Origin: Wenxinia saemankumensis
Lineage (GTDB): Bacteria; Pseudomonadota; Alphaproteobacteria; Rhodobacterales; Rhodobacteraceae
DNA: 64,000 bases
Assembly (NCBI RefSeq): GCF_900141735.1
Contig: NZ_FQYO01000003.1
Coordinates: forward strand, 62,001-126,000
Direction of reading: 5' to 3'
In this document: positions 36,743-44,940 of the stretch, piece by piece
Layout: each line of letters starts with the position of its first letter
Position numbering within the stretch: position 1 is the stretch's first letter
The notes under the pieces: generated by a model
The model's input: the letters and a program-made list of their open reading frames with translations, nothing else
What the model was told of the DNA's origin: nothing
The model's database searches: none
Translations under genes and position numbers: made by a program

Positions 36743-38023
36743 ATGAGAACCCTGAGAAACCTGATGGGCGCGACCGCGGTGTCGCTGATCGCGCTGCCTG
36801 CCGTCGCGCAGGAAACCGTGGTCTGGTGGGACTTCCTCGCCGGCGGCGACGGCGTCCGGATGAAGGCGCTGATCGACGGCTTCAACGCCGAGCACGAGGG
36901 CGAGATCGTCATCGACGCGACGACGCTCGAATGGGGCGTGCCCTACTACACCAAGGTCCGCACCTCCGCCGCCGTGGGCGAGGGCCCGGACGTGATGACC
37001 TACCACCTGTCGCGGCTGCCGCTGGCGCTGGAGGAGGGCATCCTCACCCCGATCACCGACGAAGACCTCGAGATGGCCGGCCTCAGCCGCGACGATTTCT
37101 TCGAGGCCTCGGTCGAGGCGGCGAGCGGCGATGACGGCACGCTCTACGCGCTGCCCTTCGACATCCACTCGATCGTGCTCTACTACAACAAGAGCTTCCT
37201 CGAGGGCACCGACTATCTCGACGCCGATGGCAACCTGACCGGCATCGAGAGCCTCGAGGACTTCAACGCGGCCCTCGCCGCGGCCCGCGAGAACGGCTCC
37301 GAGACGCCGCTTTCCTACCAGACCGGCGGCGACGGCGGCGTGTGGCGTGTGTTCTACACCCTGCTCAGCCAGCAGGGCGGCGAGTTCATCGTCGACGGCG
37401 AGGTGCTGCCCGGCGACAACGCAGACAAGGCGGTCCGCGCGCTGCAGATCATGACCGACTGGAGCAACGAGGGCATCACCCCGGCGCAGGCCGAGTACGA
37501 GGCGTCGGTCGCGCTCTTCACCTCGGGCACTTCGGCCTTCCACATGAACGGCGTCTGGGAAGTGCCCACGATGACCGACATGGCCGCCGACGGAACGCTC
37601 GGCTTCGAATGGGGCGCGGTGCAGGTGCCGGTGCTGCTGGACGAGGCGGCGACCTGGGCCGACAGCCACGCCTTCGCCATCCCCGTCCAGGGCGACGAGG
37701 AGATGACCCCCGAGAAGCGCGCCGCGGTCATGGAAGTGATCGGCTGGATGGAGCGCAACTCCATCGGCTGGGCGAGCGCGGGCCACATCCCCGCCTATGT
37801 CGCCACCGTCGAGAGCGAGGAATACGCCTCGATGGAGCCGAACTCGACCTACGCCTCGCTCGCCGACACGGCCAGCTTCGACCCGCGCAACCCGATCGCG
37901 GGCGTCGCCTCGCCGGTCTACGACGCGGCGCTGAACATCATGGTGCCGACGCTGGCCGGTTTCCTCACGCCCGAGGATGCGGTGGCCCAGATGCAGGCCG
38001 ATCTCTCCGGCATGATGCAGTAA
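36743..38023 (+). CDS. sugar ABC transporter substrate-binding protein (CUT1)
   Basis: Periplasmic family 1 solute-binding protein, 426 residues. Seen: a signal peptide (LRNLMGATAVSLIALPAVAQ), then ETVVWWDFLAGGDG and the EGPDVMTYHLSRL segment, the usual sugar-binding layout. The start ATG 36743 follows GGGAGGAA. Given the GH51 gene upstream, arabino-oligosaccharides are the likely cargo (inference). A very stable hairpin follows the stop codon. Confidence 0.88.
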   Translation: MRTLRNLMGATAVSLIALPAVAQETVVWWDFLAGGDGVRMKALIDGFNAEHEGEIVIDATTLEWGVPYYTKVRTSAAVGEGPDVMTYHLSRLPLALEEGILTPITDEDLEMAGLSRDDFFEASVEAASGDDGTLYALPFDIHSIVLYYNKSFLEGTDYLDADGNLTGIESLEDFNAALAAARENGSETPLSYQTGGDGGVWRVFYTLLSQQGGEFIVDGEVLPGDNADKAVRALQIMTDWSNEGITPAQAEYEASVALFTSGTSAFHMNGVWEVPTMTDMAADGTLGFEWGAVQVPVLLDEAATWADSHAFAIPVQGDEEMTPEKRAAVMEVIGWMERNSIGWASAGHIPAYVATVESEEYASMEPNSTYASLADTASFDPRNPIAGVASPVYDAALNIMVPTLAGFLTPEDAVAQMQADLSGMMQ

Positions 38024-38030
38024 CGATCCC

Positions 38031-38060
38031 GGTGCCGGCCCCCCATCCGGGGCCGGCGCC
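38031..38060 (+). promoter_or_regulatory. intercistronic hairpin after binding-protein gene (first importer)
   Basis: A 12-bp stem (GGTGCCGGCCCC / GGGGCCGGCGCC, one G-U pair) with a 6-base loop starts 7 bp after the stop codon. No T-tract. In other importer operons such hairpins protect the binding-protein mRNA and lower downstream expression; that role is inferred here. Confidence 0.65.
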
Positions 38061-38093
38061 CTCCGAGACAACGACAAGGGACTGGGTCTGCCG

Positions 38094-38984
38094 ATGGCGA
38101 TGGTCAGCACGAACAGGCGCAAACACTGGCTGATCGCCTACAGCCTGATCGCGCCGTTCCTGGCGATCTTCCTGCTCGCCTTCGGGTATCCGACCTGGGA
38201 GGTGATCCGTCTCTCCTTCACCAACGCGCCGCTGATCGGCGACGGGGAATTCGTCGGCCTCGCCAATTTCGAACGGCTGTTCGGCGACCGGATGTTCTTC
38301 CTCTCGCTCAAGAACAACGGCTATTTCCTTCTGCTGACCGTCATTCCGACGACGCTGATCGCGCTGGGGATCGCGCTGATGGTCAACCGGCTGTCGGGGC
38401 GGATGCAGGCCTTCGTCCTCGCCATCTTCTTCCTGCCCTACATCCTGCCGGTCTCGGTCGTGACGCTGATCTGGCAATGGATGCTCGACCTTCAGTTCGG
38501 CATCCTGCAACCCGTGCTCGAGTTCACGACCGGCGAGCCCGTCGCCGTCTTCGGCAATCCCTACTGGGTGATGCCGATGATCGCCGTGGTGACGATCTGG
38601 TGGACCAACGGCTTCAACGTGCTGCTCTTCATCGCCGGGCTGCGGAACATCCCGACCGAGCTCTACGAGGCGGCCGCCCTCGACGGGGCGAAGCGGCGGC
38701 AGCAGTTCCGCCGGGTGACCTGGCCGCTGCTCTGGCCGGTCACGGCGCTGGTCCTGACGCTGCAGCTGATCCTGCAGCTCAAGATCTTCGACCAGATCTA
38801 CCTTCTTTCGGGCGGGGGGCCGTTCAACCAGTCCTACGTCCTCCTGATGCTCGTCTACCGCGAGGCGTTCCAGCTGAACCACGGGGGCTATGCCTCGGCC
38901 GTGGCGCTGGTTCTCTTCGTCCTGATCGCGGTGGTGTCGGTGCTGCAGTTCCAGCTCCTGCGCCTCGCCGGAGGCCGCCGATGA
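38094..38984 (+). CDS. sugar ABC transporter permease (UgpA/LacF type)
   Basis: First of two membrane subunits of the arabinoside-linked importer, 296 residues, with about six membrane helices. Seen: an N-terminal helix LIAYSLIAPFLAIFLLAFGYPTW, a central permease domain, and the ATPase-docking EAA loop ELYEAAALDGAKRRQQFRRVTWPLL. Its stop overlaps the next permease start (ATGA), so the pair is translationally coupled. Confidence 0.88.
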   Translation: MAMVSTNRRKHWLIAYSLIAPFLAIFLLAFGYPTWEVIRLSFTNAPLIGDGEFVGLANFERLFGDRMFFLSLKNNGYFLLLTVIPTTLIALGIALMVNRLSGRMQAFVLAIFFLPYILPVSVVTLIWQWMLDLQFGILQPVLEFTTGEPVAVFGNPYWVMPMIAVVTIWWTNGFNVLLFIAGLRNIPTELYEAAALDGAKRRQQFRRVTWPLLWPVTALVLTLQLILQLKIFDQIYLLSGGGPFNQSYVLLMLVYREAFQLNHGGYASAVALVLFVLIAVVSVLQFQLLRLAGGRR

Positions 38985-39808
38985 CCCGCCGCCGGATCGA
39001 GAACTGGGCCCTGACCCTCGTCACGCTGATCGCCGCGGCGATCTGGTTCTTCCCTCTCTACTGGGCGGGGGTCACCTCGCTGCGGAGCGAGAACAACGTC
39101 GTCTCCGCCGATGCGGGCGTGATCCCGGACGAGTTCAACCCGGTCAGCTACATCGACGCGCTGTTCAACACGCGGATCCCGACCTGGTACTGGAACTCGA
39201 TCGGCACGTCGCTGATCATCACGGTGGTCGTCATCGTCTCGGGCATGATGTGCGCCTACGCGCTCAGCCAGATGCGCTTTCCGGGGCGGCGGCTGCTCTA
39301 CGGGATCGTGCTGGCCAGCTTCATGATCCCGTCGCAGGCGCTGGTCGTGTCGCAGTTCATCCTGATGAACGACCTCGGGCTGGTGAACACCTGGGCGGGG
39401 ATCATCCTGCCGCAGCTCGTCGTGCCGGTGGTCATCATCGTCTACAAGCAGTTCTTCGACGCCGTCCCGAAGGAGCTGCGCGAGGCCGTGCTGCTGGATG
39501 GCGGCGGGGAATACACGCTGCTGTGGAAGGTCTACCTGCCGCTGAACTGGGGCATCACGACCGCGCTGGCGATCATCACCTTCATCGGCGCGTGGAACGC
39601 CTTCTTCTGGCCGTTCCTCATCGTCACCTCCGAAAGCCGGATGACGATCCCGGTCGGCATCACGCAGGTCAACGACGCCTTCGGCGTGTTCTACGCCCGG
39701 CTGATGTCGGTGGCCCTGCTCGGCGCGATGCCGGTGGCGCTGGCCTATCTCATCTTCCAGCGCCGCGTGACCGAGGCGGTGATGATCTCGTCGGGGGTGA
39801 AGGGCTAG
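38981..39808 (+). CDS. sugar ABC transporter permease (UgpE/MalG type)
   Basis: Second membrane subunit, 275 residues, six predicted helices. Seen: a first helix (LTLVTLIAAAIWFFPLYW), the EAA loop KELREAVLLDGGGEYTLLWKVYLPL, and a C-terminus (FQRRVTEAVMISSGVKG) typical of MalG-type permeases. Start ATG 38981 overlaps the upstream stop. Its stop codon shares the four bases CTAG (39805-39808) with the stop of the opposite-strand BKACE gene. Confidence 0.88.
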   Translation: MTRRRIENWALTLVTLIAAAIWFFPLYWAGVTSLRSENNVVSADAGVIPDEFNPVSYIDALFNTRIPTWYWNSIGTSLIITVVVIVSGMMCAYALSQMRFPGRRLLYGIVLASFMIPSQALVVSQFILMNDLGLVNTWAGIILPQLVVPVVIIVYKQFFDAVPKELREAVLLDGGGEYTLLWKVYLPLNWGITTALAIITFIGAWNAFFWPFLIVTSESRMTIPVGITQVNDAFGVFYARLMSVALLGAMPVALAYLIFQRRVTEAVMISSGVKG

Positions 39809-40737
39809 CCGATCGCCGTCCCGGCCGCCCCCTTCGTGGCGAGGATCGCGCGCGCCTCGTCCGGGGTGGCCGGCTCCAGCGACAGCTCGGAGAGGATGCG
39901 GACCGCCTTGGCGACCAGTTCGGCGTTCGACCGGGCGAGCGTGCCGCGCGCGAGGTAGAGGTTGTCCTCCAGCCCGACCCGCACGCTCGCCCCGCAGACC
40001 GCGCCCATCGTGGTCAGCGGGAACTGGTGCCGCCCGGCCGCCAGGATCGACAGCACGTAATCGCCCCCGAAGAGGCGGTCGGCCGTCGCCTTCATGTGCA
40101 TCAGGTTCTCGGGATCGGGCCCGATCCCGCCCAGGACGCCGAAGATCGCCTGCACGAAGAAGGGCGGCTGGACGAGGCCCCGGTCGACGAAATGGGCGAG
40201 GTTGTGCAGGTGGCCGACATCGTAGCACTCGAACTCGAACCGTGTCCCGAGCGCGCCGAGCTCGGTCATGCCGCGCTCGATCTGGGCGAAGGTGTTCGAC
40301 AGGATGAAGTCCTTCGTCATCTCGAGATAGGGCCGTTCCCAGTCGTGGCGGAACTGCCCTCGCGCGGCTGCGCCCGAGATGTTGAAGTTGAACGAGCCCA
40401 TGTTCATCGAGGCGAGCTCTGGCCGGAAGTGCCGCGCGGCGGCGAGGCGCTCGTCCATCCCCATGCCGAGGCCCGCCCCCGTCGTGATGTTGAGGATCGC
40501 GTCCGTCCGCTCGGCGATGCGGGGCAGGAACCGGGCATAGGCGGCGACGTCCTGCGTCGGTCGGCCCGTCTCTTCCTCGCGGGCATGCAGGTGCAGGATC
40601 GCGGCCCCCGCCTCGGCCGCCGCGACGGCCTGCCCGGCGATCCCGGCCGCGGTGACGGGCAGGTGCGGCGACATCGACGGGGTATGGATCGACCCCGTCA
40701 CCGCGCAGCTCACGATGACCTTGTCCGTGCGTTTCAT
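39805..40737 (-). CDS. beta-keto acid cleavage enzyme (BKACE, DUF849 family)
   Basis: Zinc-dependent enzyme that in known members condenses a beta-keto acid with acetyl-CoA to give an acyl-CoA and acetoacetate, 310 residues. Seen: a TIM-barrel start VIVSCAVTGSIHTPSMSPHLP, the HLHAR metal-binding motif (ILHLHAREEETGRPTQD), and MGAVCGASVRVGLEDNLYLARG near the C-terminus. The substrate cannot be told from sequence. It is 76 bp downstream of the second importer ATPase on the same strand, so it may be the last gene of that operon. Confidence 0.85.
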   Translation of the reverse strand: MKRTDKVIVSCAVTGSIHTPSMSPHLPVTAAGIAGQAVAAAEAGAAILHLHAREEETGRPTQDVAAYARFLPRIAERTDAILNITTGAGLGMGMDERLAAARHFRPELASMNMGSFNFNISGAAARGQFRHDWERPYLEMTKDFILSNTFAQIERGMTELGALGTRFEFECYDVGHLHNLAHFVDRGLVQPPFFVQAIFGVLGGIGPDPENLMHMKATADRLFGGDYVLSILAAGRHQFPLTTMGAVCGASVRVGLEDNLYLARGTLARSNAELVAKAVRILSELSLEPATPDEARAILATKGAAGTAIG

Positions 40738-40813
40738 CCGCCCCTCCCCCTGTCGGTCCCGATCCGGACAGGCTAGCGCGGCGGCGCGCCGCCGTCGCCC
40801 CCCGGCGGAGGGA

Positions 40814-41794
40814 TCAGAACAGGACGGCGCGGCCCTCGGCCGGACTGGCGGTGACCTCCTGGCCGAGGCGGAACTCGCGGTGCCCCTCGACCCGGGCGAG
40901 CAGGGGGCCGACCTCGCGGGATTCGAGATGGACGATCGTGTCCGCGCCCAGCCGTTCGACATGGCGGACGGTGCCGGCCCAGCGGCCATCGCCCTCCGAC
41001 AGGACGAGATGCTCGGGCCGGATGCCGTAGACCTCGCGCGCGCCCATCTTCCGCGCGGCCTCTCCCTCCAGCAGGTTCATCTTGGGCGAGCCGATGAACC
41101 CGGCCACGAAGGGCGTGGCCGGCCGGTCGTAGAGCTCCATCGGGGCGCCGACCTGCTCGATCCGGCCGCCGTTCAGCACGACGATCTTGTCGGCCATCGT
41201 CATCGCCTCGACCTGGTCGTGGGTGACGTAGATCATCGTGGTGCCGAGCTTGGCGTGCAGGTCGGTCAGCTCGATCCGCATCTGGGCGCGCAGCGCGGCG
41301 TCGAGGTTCGACAGCGGCTCGTCGAACAGGAACACGCTGGGATCGCGCACGATCGACCGTCCGATCGCGACCCGCTGGCGCTGGCCGCCCGACAGGGCCT
41401 TGGGCTTGCGGTCGAGATAGTCCTCGAGCTGCAGCGTGCGCGCCACCGCGTCGACCTTCTCCTTGATCTCCGCCTTGGGGCGGCGGGCGAGCGAGAGGCC
41501 GAAGCCGATGTTCTCGCGCACGGTCAGGTGGGGGTAGAGCGCGTAGGACTGGAACACCATCGCGATGCCGCGATCCTTGGGCTCCGCCCGCGTGACGTCC
41601 TTGCCGCCGATCTCGATCCGGCCGGAGGAGACGTCCTCCAGCCCCGAGATCATCCGCAGCAGGGTGGACTTGCCGCAGCCCGAGGGGCCGACGAAGACGC
41701 AGAACTCCCCGCTCTCGATGTGCAGGTCGACGCCCTTGATGACTTCGAGACCGCCGAAGCTCTTGCGCAGGTCGGTGAGGACGACATCGGCCAT
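40814..41794 (-). CDS. sugar ABC transporter ATP-binding protein (MalK/UgpC type)
   Basis: ATPase of the second CUT1 importer, 326 residues. Seen: Walker [12 protein letters not shown] loop [12 protein letters not shown], signature LSGGQRQR, Walker [13 protein letters not shown], switch VTHDQVEAM, and a C-terminal regulatory domain ([14 protein letters not shown]). Start ATG 41794 follows GAAAGGAAA; an in-frame start at 41827 would overlap the permease gene. Downstream of the two permeases. Confidence 0.9.
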   Translation of the reverse strand: MADVVLTDLRKSFGGLEVIKGVDLHIESGEFCVFVGPSGCGKSTLLRMISGLEDVSSGRIEIGGKDVTRAEPKDRGIAMVFQSYALYPHLTVRENIGFGLSLARRPKAEIKEKVDAVARTLQLEDYLDRKPKALSGGQRQRVAIGRSIVRDPSVFLFDEPLSNLDAALRAQMRIELTDLHAKLGTTMIYVTHDQVEAMTMADKIVVLNGGRIEQVGAPMELYDRPATPFVAGFIGSPKMNLLEGEAARKMGAREVYGIRPEHLVLSEGDGRWAGTVRHVERLGADTIVHLESREVGPLLARVEGHREFRLGQEVTASPAEGRAVLF

Positions 41795-41823
41795 GGCTTT
41801 TCCTTTCGTGGCGCCGGGGGCGC

Positions 41824-42648
41824 TCAACCCTTCACCGCGCCGGAGGTCATGCCGGCGACGATCTGGCGATTGAAGAAGATGAAGACGAGAAGCGGCGGGA
41901 TCGTGATCAGCAGGATGTTCATGAACAGCAGGTTGATCTGGCTCACGAACTGGCTCTGGAAGTTGTAGAGCGTCAGCTGCACCGTCACGTTCTCGGCCCC
42001 CGGCAGGTAGTAGAGGGGGTGGGTGAAGTCGTTGAAGATGCCGATGGCCTGCACGACGATGATCGTGACCGTCACCGGCTTCAGCAGGGGCAGGATCACG
42101 CGGAAGAAGATCTGCAGCGGCGTGCCGCCGTCGATGATCGCCGCCTCGTCCAGATCGCGCGGGATCGTCGCGATGAAGGACCGGTAGAGCAGGACGGTGA
42201 AGCCGAGGCCGTAGGCGATCTGGATCAGGACCATCCCGTGAAGCGTCTTGAACAGGTTGATCCCCTGCAGCAGCCAGATCGTCGGAACGACGGCGGGCGG
42301 GATCATCAGCCCGGCCAGCACCATGAAGAACAGGCCGCGGGTCAGTTTCGTGTCCCGCCGCTGCAGCACGTAGCCCACCATCGCGCCGAAGATGACGAGC
42401 CCGACGATCGCCCCGACGGTGATGACCGACGAGTTCCAGTAGGCCAGCAGCAGCTGGTAGTCGCGGGTCTGGACGGTCTCGACCAGGTTCTCCCAGAAGA
42501 CCCAGCGCTCGGGCAGGGTGAAGTCGACGCTCGCCGCCTCCGCCGGCGTCTTCGACGCGGTCAGCAGCACGAGGATGAACGGGATCACGAAGATCACGAA
42601 GAACACGGCCATCGATATGAGGCCGATGACGATCTGGCGCGTCTTCAC
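41824..42648 (-). CDS. sugar ABC transporter permease (MalG type), second importer
   Basis: Six-helix membrane subunit, 274 residues. Seen: a first helix ([24 protein letters not shown]), the ATPase-docking loop [25 protein letters not shown], and the C-terminus [16 protein letters not shown] usual for MalG-type permeases. Its start overlaps the preceding permease stop by 4 bp. Probably imports rhamnosides or rhamno-oligosaccharides, because the operon begins with a GH78 rhamnosidase. Confidence 0.88.
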   Translation of the reverse strand: MKTRQIVIGLISMAVFFVIFVIPFILVLLTASKTPAEAASVDFTLPERWVFWENLVETVQTRDYQLLLAYWNSSVITVGAIVGLVIFGAMVGYVLQRRDTKLTRGLFFMVLAGLMIPPAVVPTIWLLQGINLFKTLHGMVLIQIAYGLGFTVLLYRSFIATIPRDLDEAAIIDGGTPLQIFFRVILPLLKPVTVTIIVVQAIGIFNDFTHPLYYLPGAENVTVQLTLYNFQSQFVSQINLLFMNILLITIPPLLVFIFFNRQIVAGMTSGAVKG

Positions 42649-43505
42649 AGGTCCACCTCCTTGCGGTTGAACCAGAGCGAGAGCGGAAGGATCACCACCG
42701 CGATCACGAGGAAGAGGATCACGTTGCCGGCGGTGGACAGGCCCCAGAACCCCGCCTGGTACTGCTTGTAGATCGTGCTGGCGAGCACGTCCGAGCTGAA
42801 GCCGGGGCCGCCGCGGGTCATCGCCCAGATCAGGTCGAAGAGGCGCAGTCCCCCGATCAGCGACAGGATGACGACGGTCGTCGTCGCCGGGCGCACCAGC
42901 GGCACGGTCACGCGCCAGAACTGCTGGATCCGGGTCGCGCCGTCGATGCGGGCGGCCTCGTAGTAGTCGGGGCTGATCGTGGCGAGCCCGGCGATGTAGA
43001 TCAGCGTGGCGAGGCCCACGCCCCGCCAGACGTCCACCAGGGCGACCGAGAACAGCGCGAGCGACGGGTTCGTCAGCCAGCCGGGGCCGTCGATCCCCAC
43101 CCAGGACAGGGCGACGTTGATTGCGCCCTCGGTCGGGTGCATCAGCTCCTGGAACAGCAGGCCGACGCCGATGGTCGAGACCAGCACCGGAAAGAAGACC
43201 ACCGAGCGCATCAGCCCCTGGCCGAGCATCCCGGAGGTGAGCAGCACCGCCAGCAGCAGTCCCAGCACCGTCTTCAGCCCCGAGGTGAGCAGCGCGAAGA
43301 TCAGCGTGTTCATCACCCCCCGCGCCAGATACGGCTCGGAGAAGAACTGCACGTAGTTCTCGAAGCCGGCGAAGCGGGCCTCGAACGGATCCCAGTAGGT
43401 CAGCGAGAAGTAGAAGCTCGCGATCGTTGGCACCAGGAACAGCACGAAGAAGATCGTGCCGGCCGGCAGCAGGAACCAGTACGGGTAGGGGGATCGGCGT
43501 TGCAT
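42645..43505 (-). CDS. sugar ABC transporter permease (MalF/UgpA type), second importer
   Basis: Membrane subunit, 286 residues. Seen: an N-terminal helix [21 protein letters not shown], the EAA loop [25 protein letters not shown], and a final helix before WFNRKEVDL. Start ATG 43505. A strong hairpin lies between it and the upstream binding-protein gene; it overlaps the next permease by 4 bp. Confidence 0.88.
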   Translation of the reverse strand: MQRRSPYPYWFLLPAGTIFFVLFLVPTIASFYFSLTYWDPFEARFAGFENYVQFFSEPYLARGVMNTLIFALLTSGLKTVLGLLLAVLLTSGMLGQGLMRSVVFFPVLVSTIGVGLLFQELMHPTEGAINVALSWVGIDGPGWLTNPSLALFSVALVDVWRGVGLATLIYIAGLATISPDYYEAARIDGATRIQQFWRVTVPLVRPATTTVVILSLIGGLRLFDLIWAMTRGGPGFSSDVLASTIYKQYQAGFWGLSTAGNVILFLVIAVVILPLSLWFNRKEVDL

Positions 43506-43539
43506 GGCGCAGGTCCGCGGCTGGTGGAGCAGGGAAAGT

Positions 43540-43570
43540 GGAGCCCGCCCACCGAAGGCGGGCGGGCTCC
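43540..43570 (-). promoter_or_regulatory. intercistronic hairpin after binding-protein gene (second importer)
   Basis: Read on the minus strand: GGAGCCCGCCC pairs with GGGCGGGCTCC (11 perfect pairs), and the stem extends inward to a CCUUCGG apex. It lies between the binding-protein stop (43594) and the permease start (43505). Same position as the hairpins of the other two sugar operons. Confidence 0.65.
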
Positions 43571-43593
43571 CGGTCGTCAGCGGGTGGGGAGGA

Positions 43594-44874
43594 TCACCAG
43601 CCTTCGAGACCGAGCTGACGGGCCTGCTTGGCCACGTCCTGATCGTAGAGCTCGGCGGCCGAGGCCGCGTCGCGGATGCCGCTGCCCACCTCGACCGTCA
43701 GCTGCTCCAGCGCCGGGCCCTTGACCGGCGACAGGAATTCGAGCGCGGGGGCCGTGCGGCCCTCTTCCTCGAAATAGGGCAGCAGGTCGGCCACCATGCC
43801 CGGCACCTCGTCCGGCAGGTCGCAGCCGGAGATGAGGTAGGGGCCGGTCACGCCGATCGTGTCGGTGATGATGTCGCAAGCCTCGGGCGAGGCGACGAAG
43901 TTCCGGAAGTCGTTGACGATCTCGGGGTACTCCGTGTCGGCCGGCGCGTAGAGCGAGGTCGGCATCCAGACCGTCAGGCCGTTCGCCTCCGGATCGTCGC
44001 CGGGCTGCGCGAAGAAGCCGACATCCTCCATCAGGTCGGGATGGTTCTGCTGGAACACGCCGACCGCGAAGGTGAGCATCGGGTAATGCGCCGCCTCGCC
44101 GGTGGCGACCATGGCCACGCCGTCATTGTAGGTCGCGGCGCCGAAATCCTCGTTGAAGTAGCCCGCCTCGTAGGCTTCCTGCAGCCGGGAAAAGCCGTTC
44201 GCGGCCGCCGGCGTGTCCGAGTAATGCGCCTCGTTGGCGGTGTACTGCGCGGGGAAATCGGGCTCCGCCTGGAGGACGTTGTAGAAATCGGCCAGCACGA
44301 AGAGCTGGCTGGTCCAAGTGTCACGATAGGTCTGCGCGATCGGCGCGACATCCGTCTCCTCGGCGATGCGGGCGTTGTTCGCCATGAACTCGTCCCAGGT
44401 CGTCGGGATCTCGAGGCCGAGCTCCTCGTAGGTCGGCTTGTGGTAGTAGATGCCGCCGCCCTGCGCCGTCTCGTAGGGCACGCCGTAGGTCGCGCCGCTC
44501 TCGCCCTGCACGGTCGAGACATAGGCCTCGTTGATGAGGCCGAAATTCTCGATCTCGTCGACCGGCAGCAGCGTCCGGTCGGGCCGCAGGGCCTGCAGCA
44601 GCGAGCCGGAATTGTAGATGAAGAGGTCCGGCATCTCGCCGGTGGCGAGGCGGGTCTTGATGATGTTGTCGCCCTCGCCGCCGCCGGGACGCGTCTCGAT
44701 CGAGAAGGTCACGTCGGGATTCATCTCGGTATAGGCGGCCGTCAGCGCCTCGGTCACGGCGACGCTGTCGGCGCTGCTGTCGACGAGGAACGTCAACTGC
44801 TGCGCCGAAAGGGCGCCGGCCGAAAATGCGAGCACGCTGGCCAGAGCCGTCGTGCGGGTCAGTCGGTGTGTCAT
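43594..44874 (-). CDS. sugar ABC transporter substrate-binding protein (CUT1), second importer
   Basis: Periplasmic family 1 solute-binding protein, 426 residues. Seen: a signal peptide (LTRTTALASVLAFSAGALSAQ), then QLTFLVDSSADSVAV and TRLATGEMPDLFIYNSGSLLQAL, the normal layout of oligosaccharide-binding proteins. Start ATG 44874 follows GGGAGGAAGACC. Encoded directly after the GH78 rhamnosidase, so a rhamnose-containing glycoside is the probable ligand (inference). Confidence 0.88.
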   Translation of the reverse strand: MTHRLTRTTALASVLAFSAGALSAQQLTFLVDSSADSVAVTEALTAAYTEMNPDVTFSIETRPGGGEGDNIIKTRLATGEMPDLFIYNSGSLLQALRPDRTLLPVDEIENFGLINEAYVSTVQGESGATYGVPYETAQGGGIYYHKPTYEELGLEIPTTWDEFMANNARIAEETDVAPIAQTYRDTWTSQLFVLADFYNVLQAEPDFPAQYTANEAHYSDTPAAANGFSRLQEAYEAGYFNEDFGAATYNDGVAMVATGEAAHYPMLTFAVGVFQQNHPDLMEDVGFFAQPGDDPEANGLTVWMPTSLYAPADTEYPEIVNDFRNFVASPEACDIITDTIGVTGPYLISGCDLPDEVPGMVADLLPYFEEEGRTAPALEFLSPVKGPALEQLTVEVGSGIRDAASAAELYDQDVAKQARQLGLEGW

Positions 44875-44919
44875 GGTCTTCCTCCCAGTTGCCCCCGTCC
44901 TCTTCGGGGTTTCCATCCG

Positions 44920-44940
44920 CCCCGCGCTTAGGGCGCGGGG
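44920..44940 (-). promoter_or_regulatory. hairpin spanning the GH78 stop codon
   Basis: CCCCGCGC (44920-44927) and GCGCGGGG (44933-44940) form an 8-bp stem whose 5-base loop holds the TAA stop of the rhamnosidase gene. May influence expression of the downstream binding protein; effect not shown. Confidence 0.4.
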
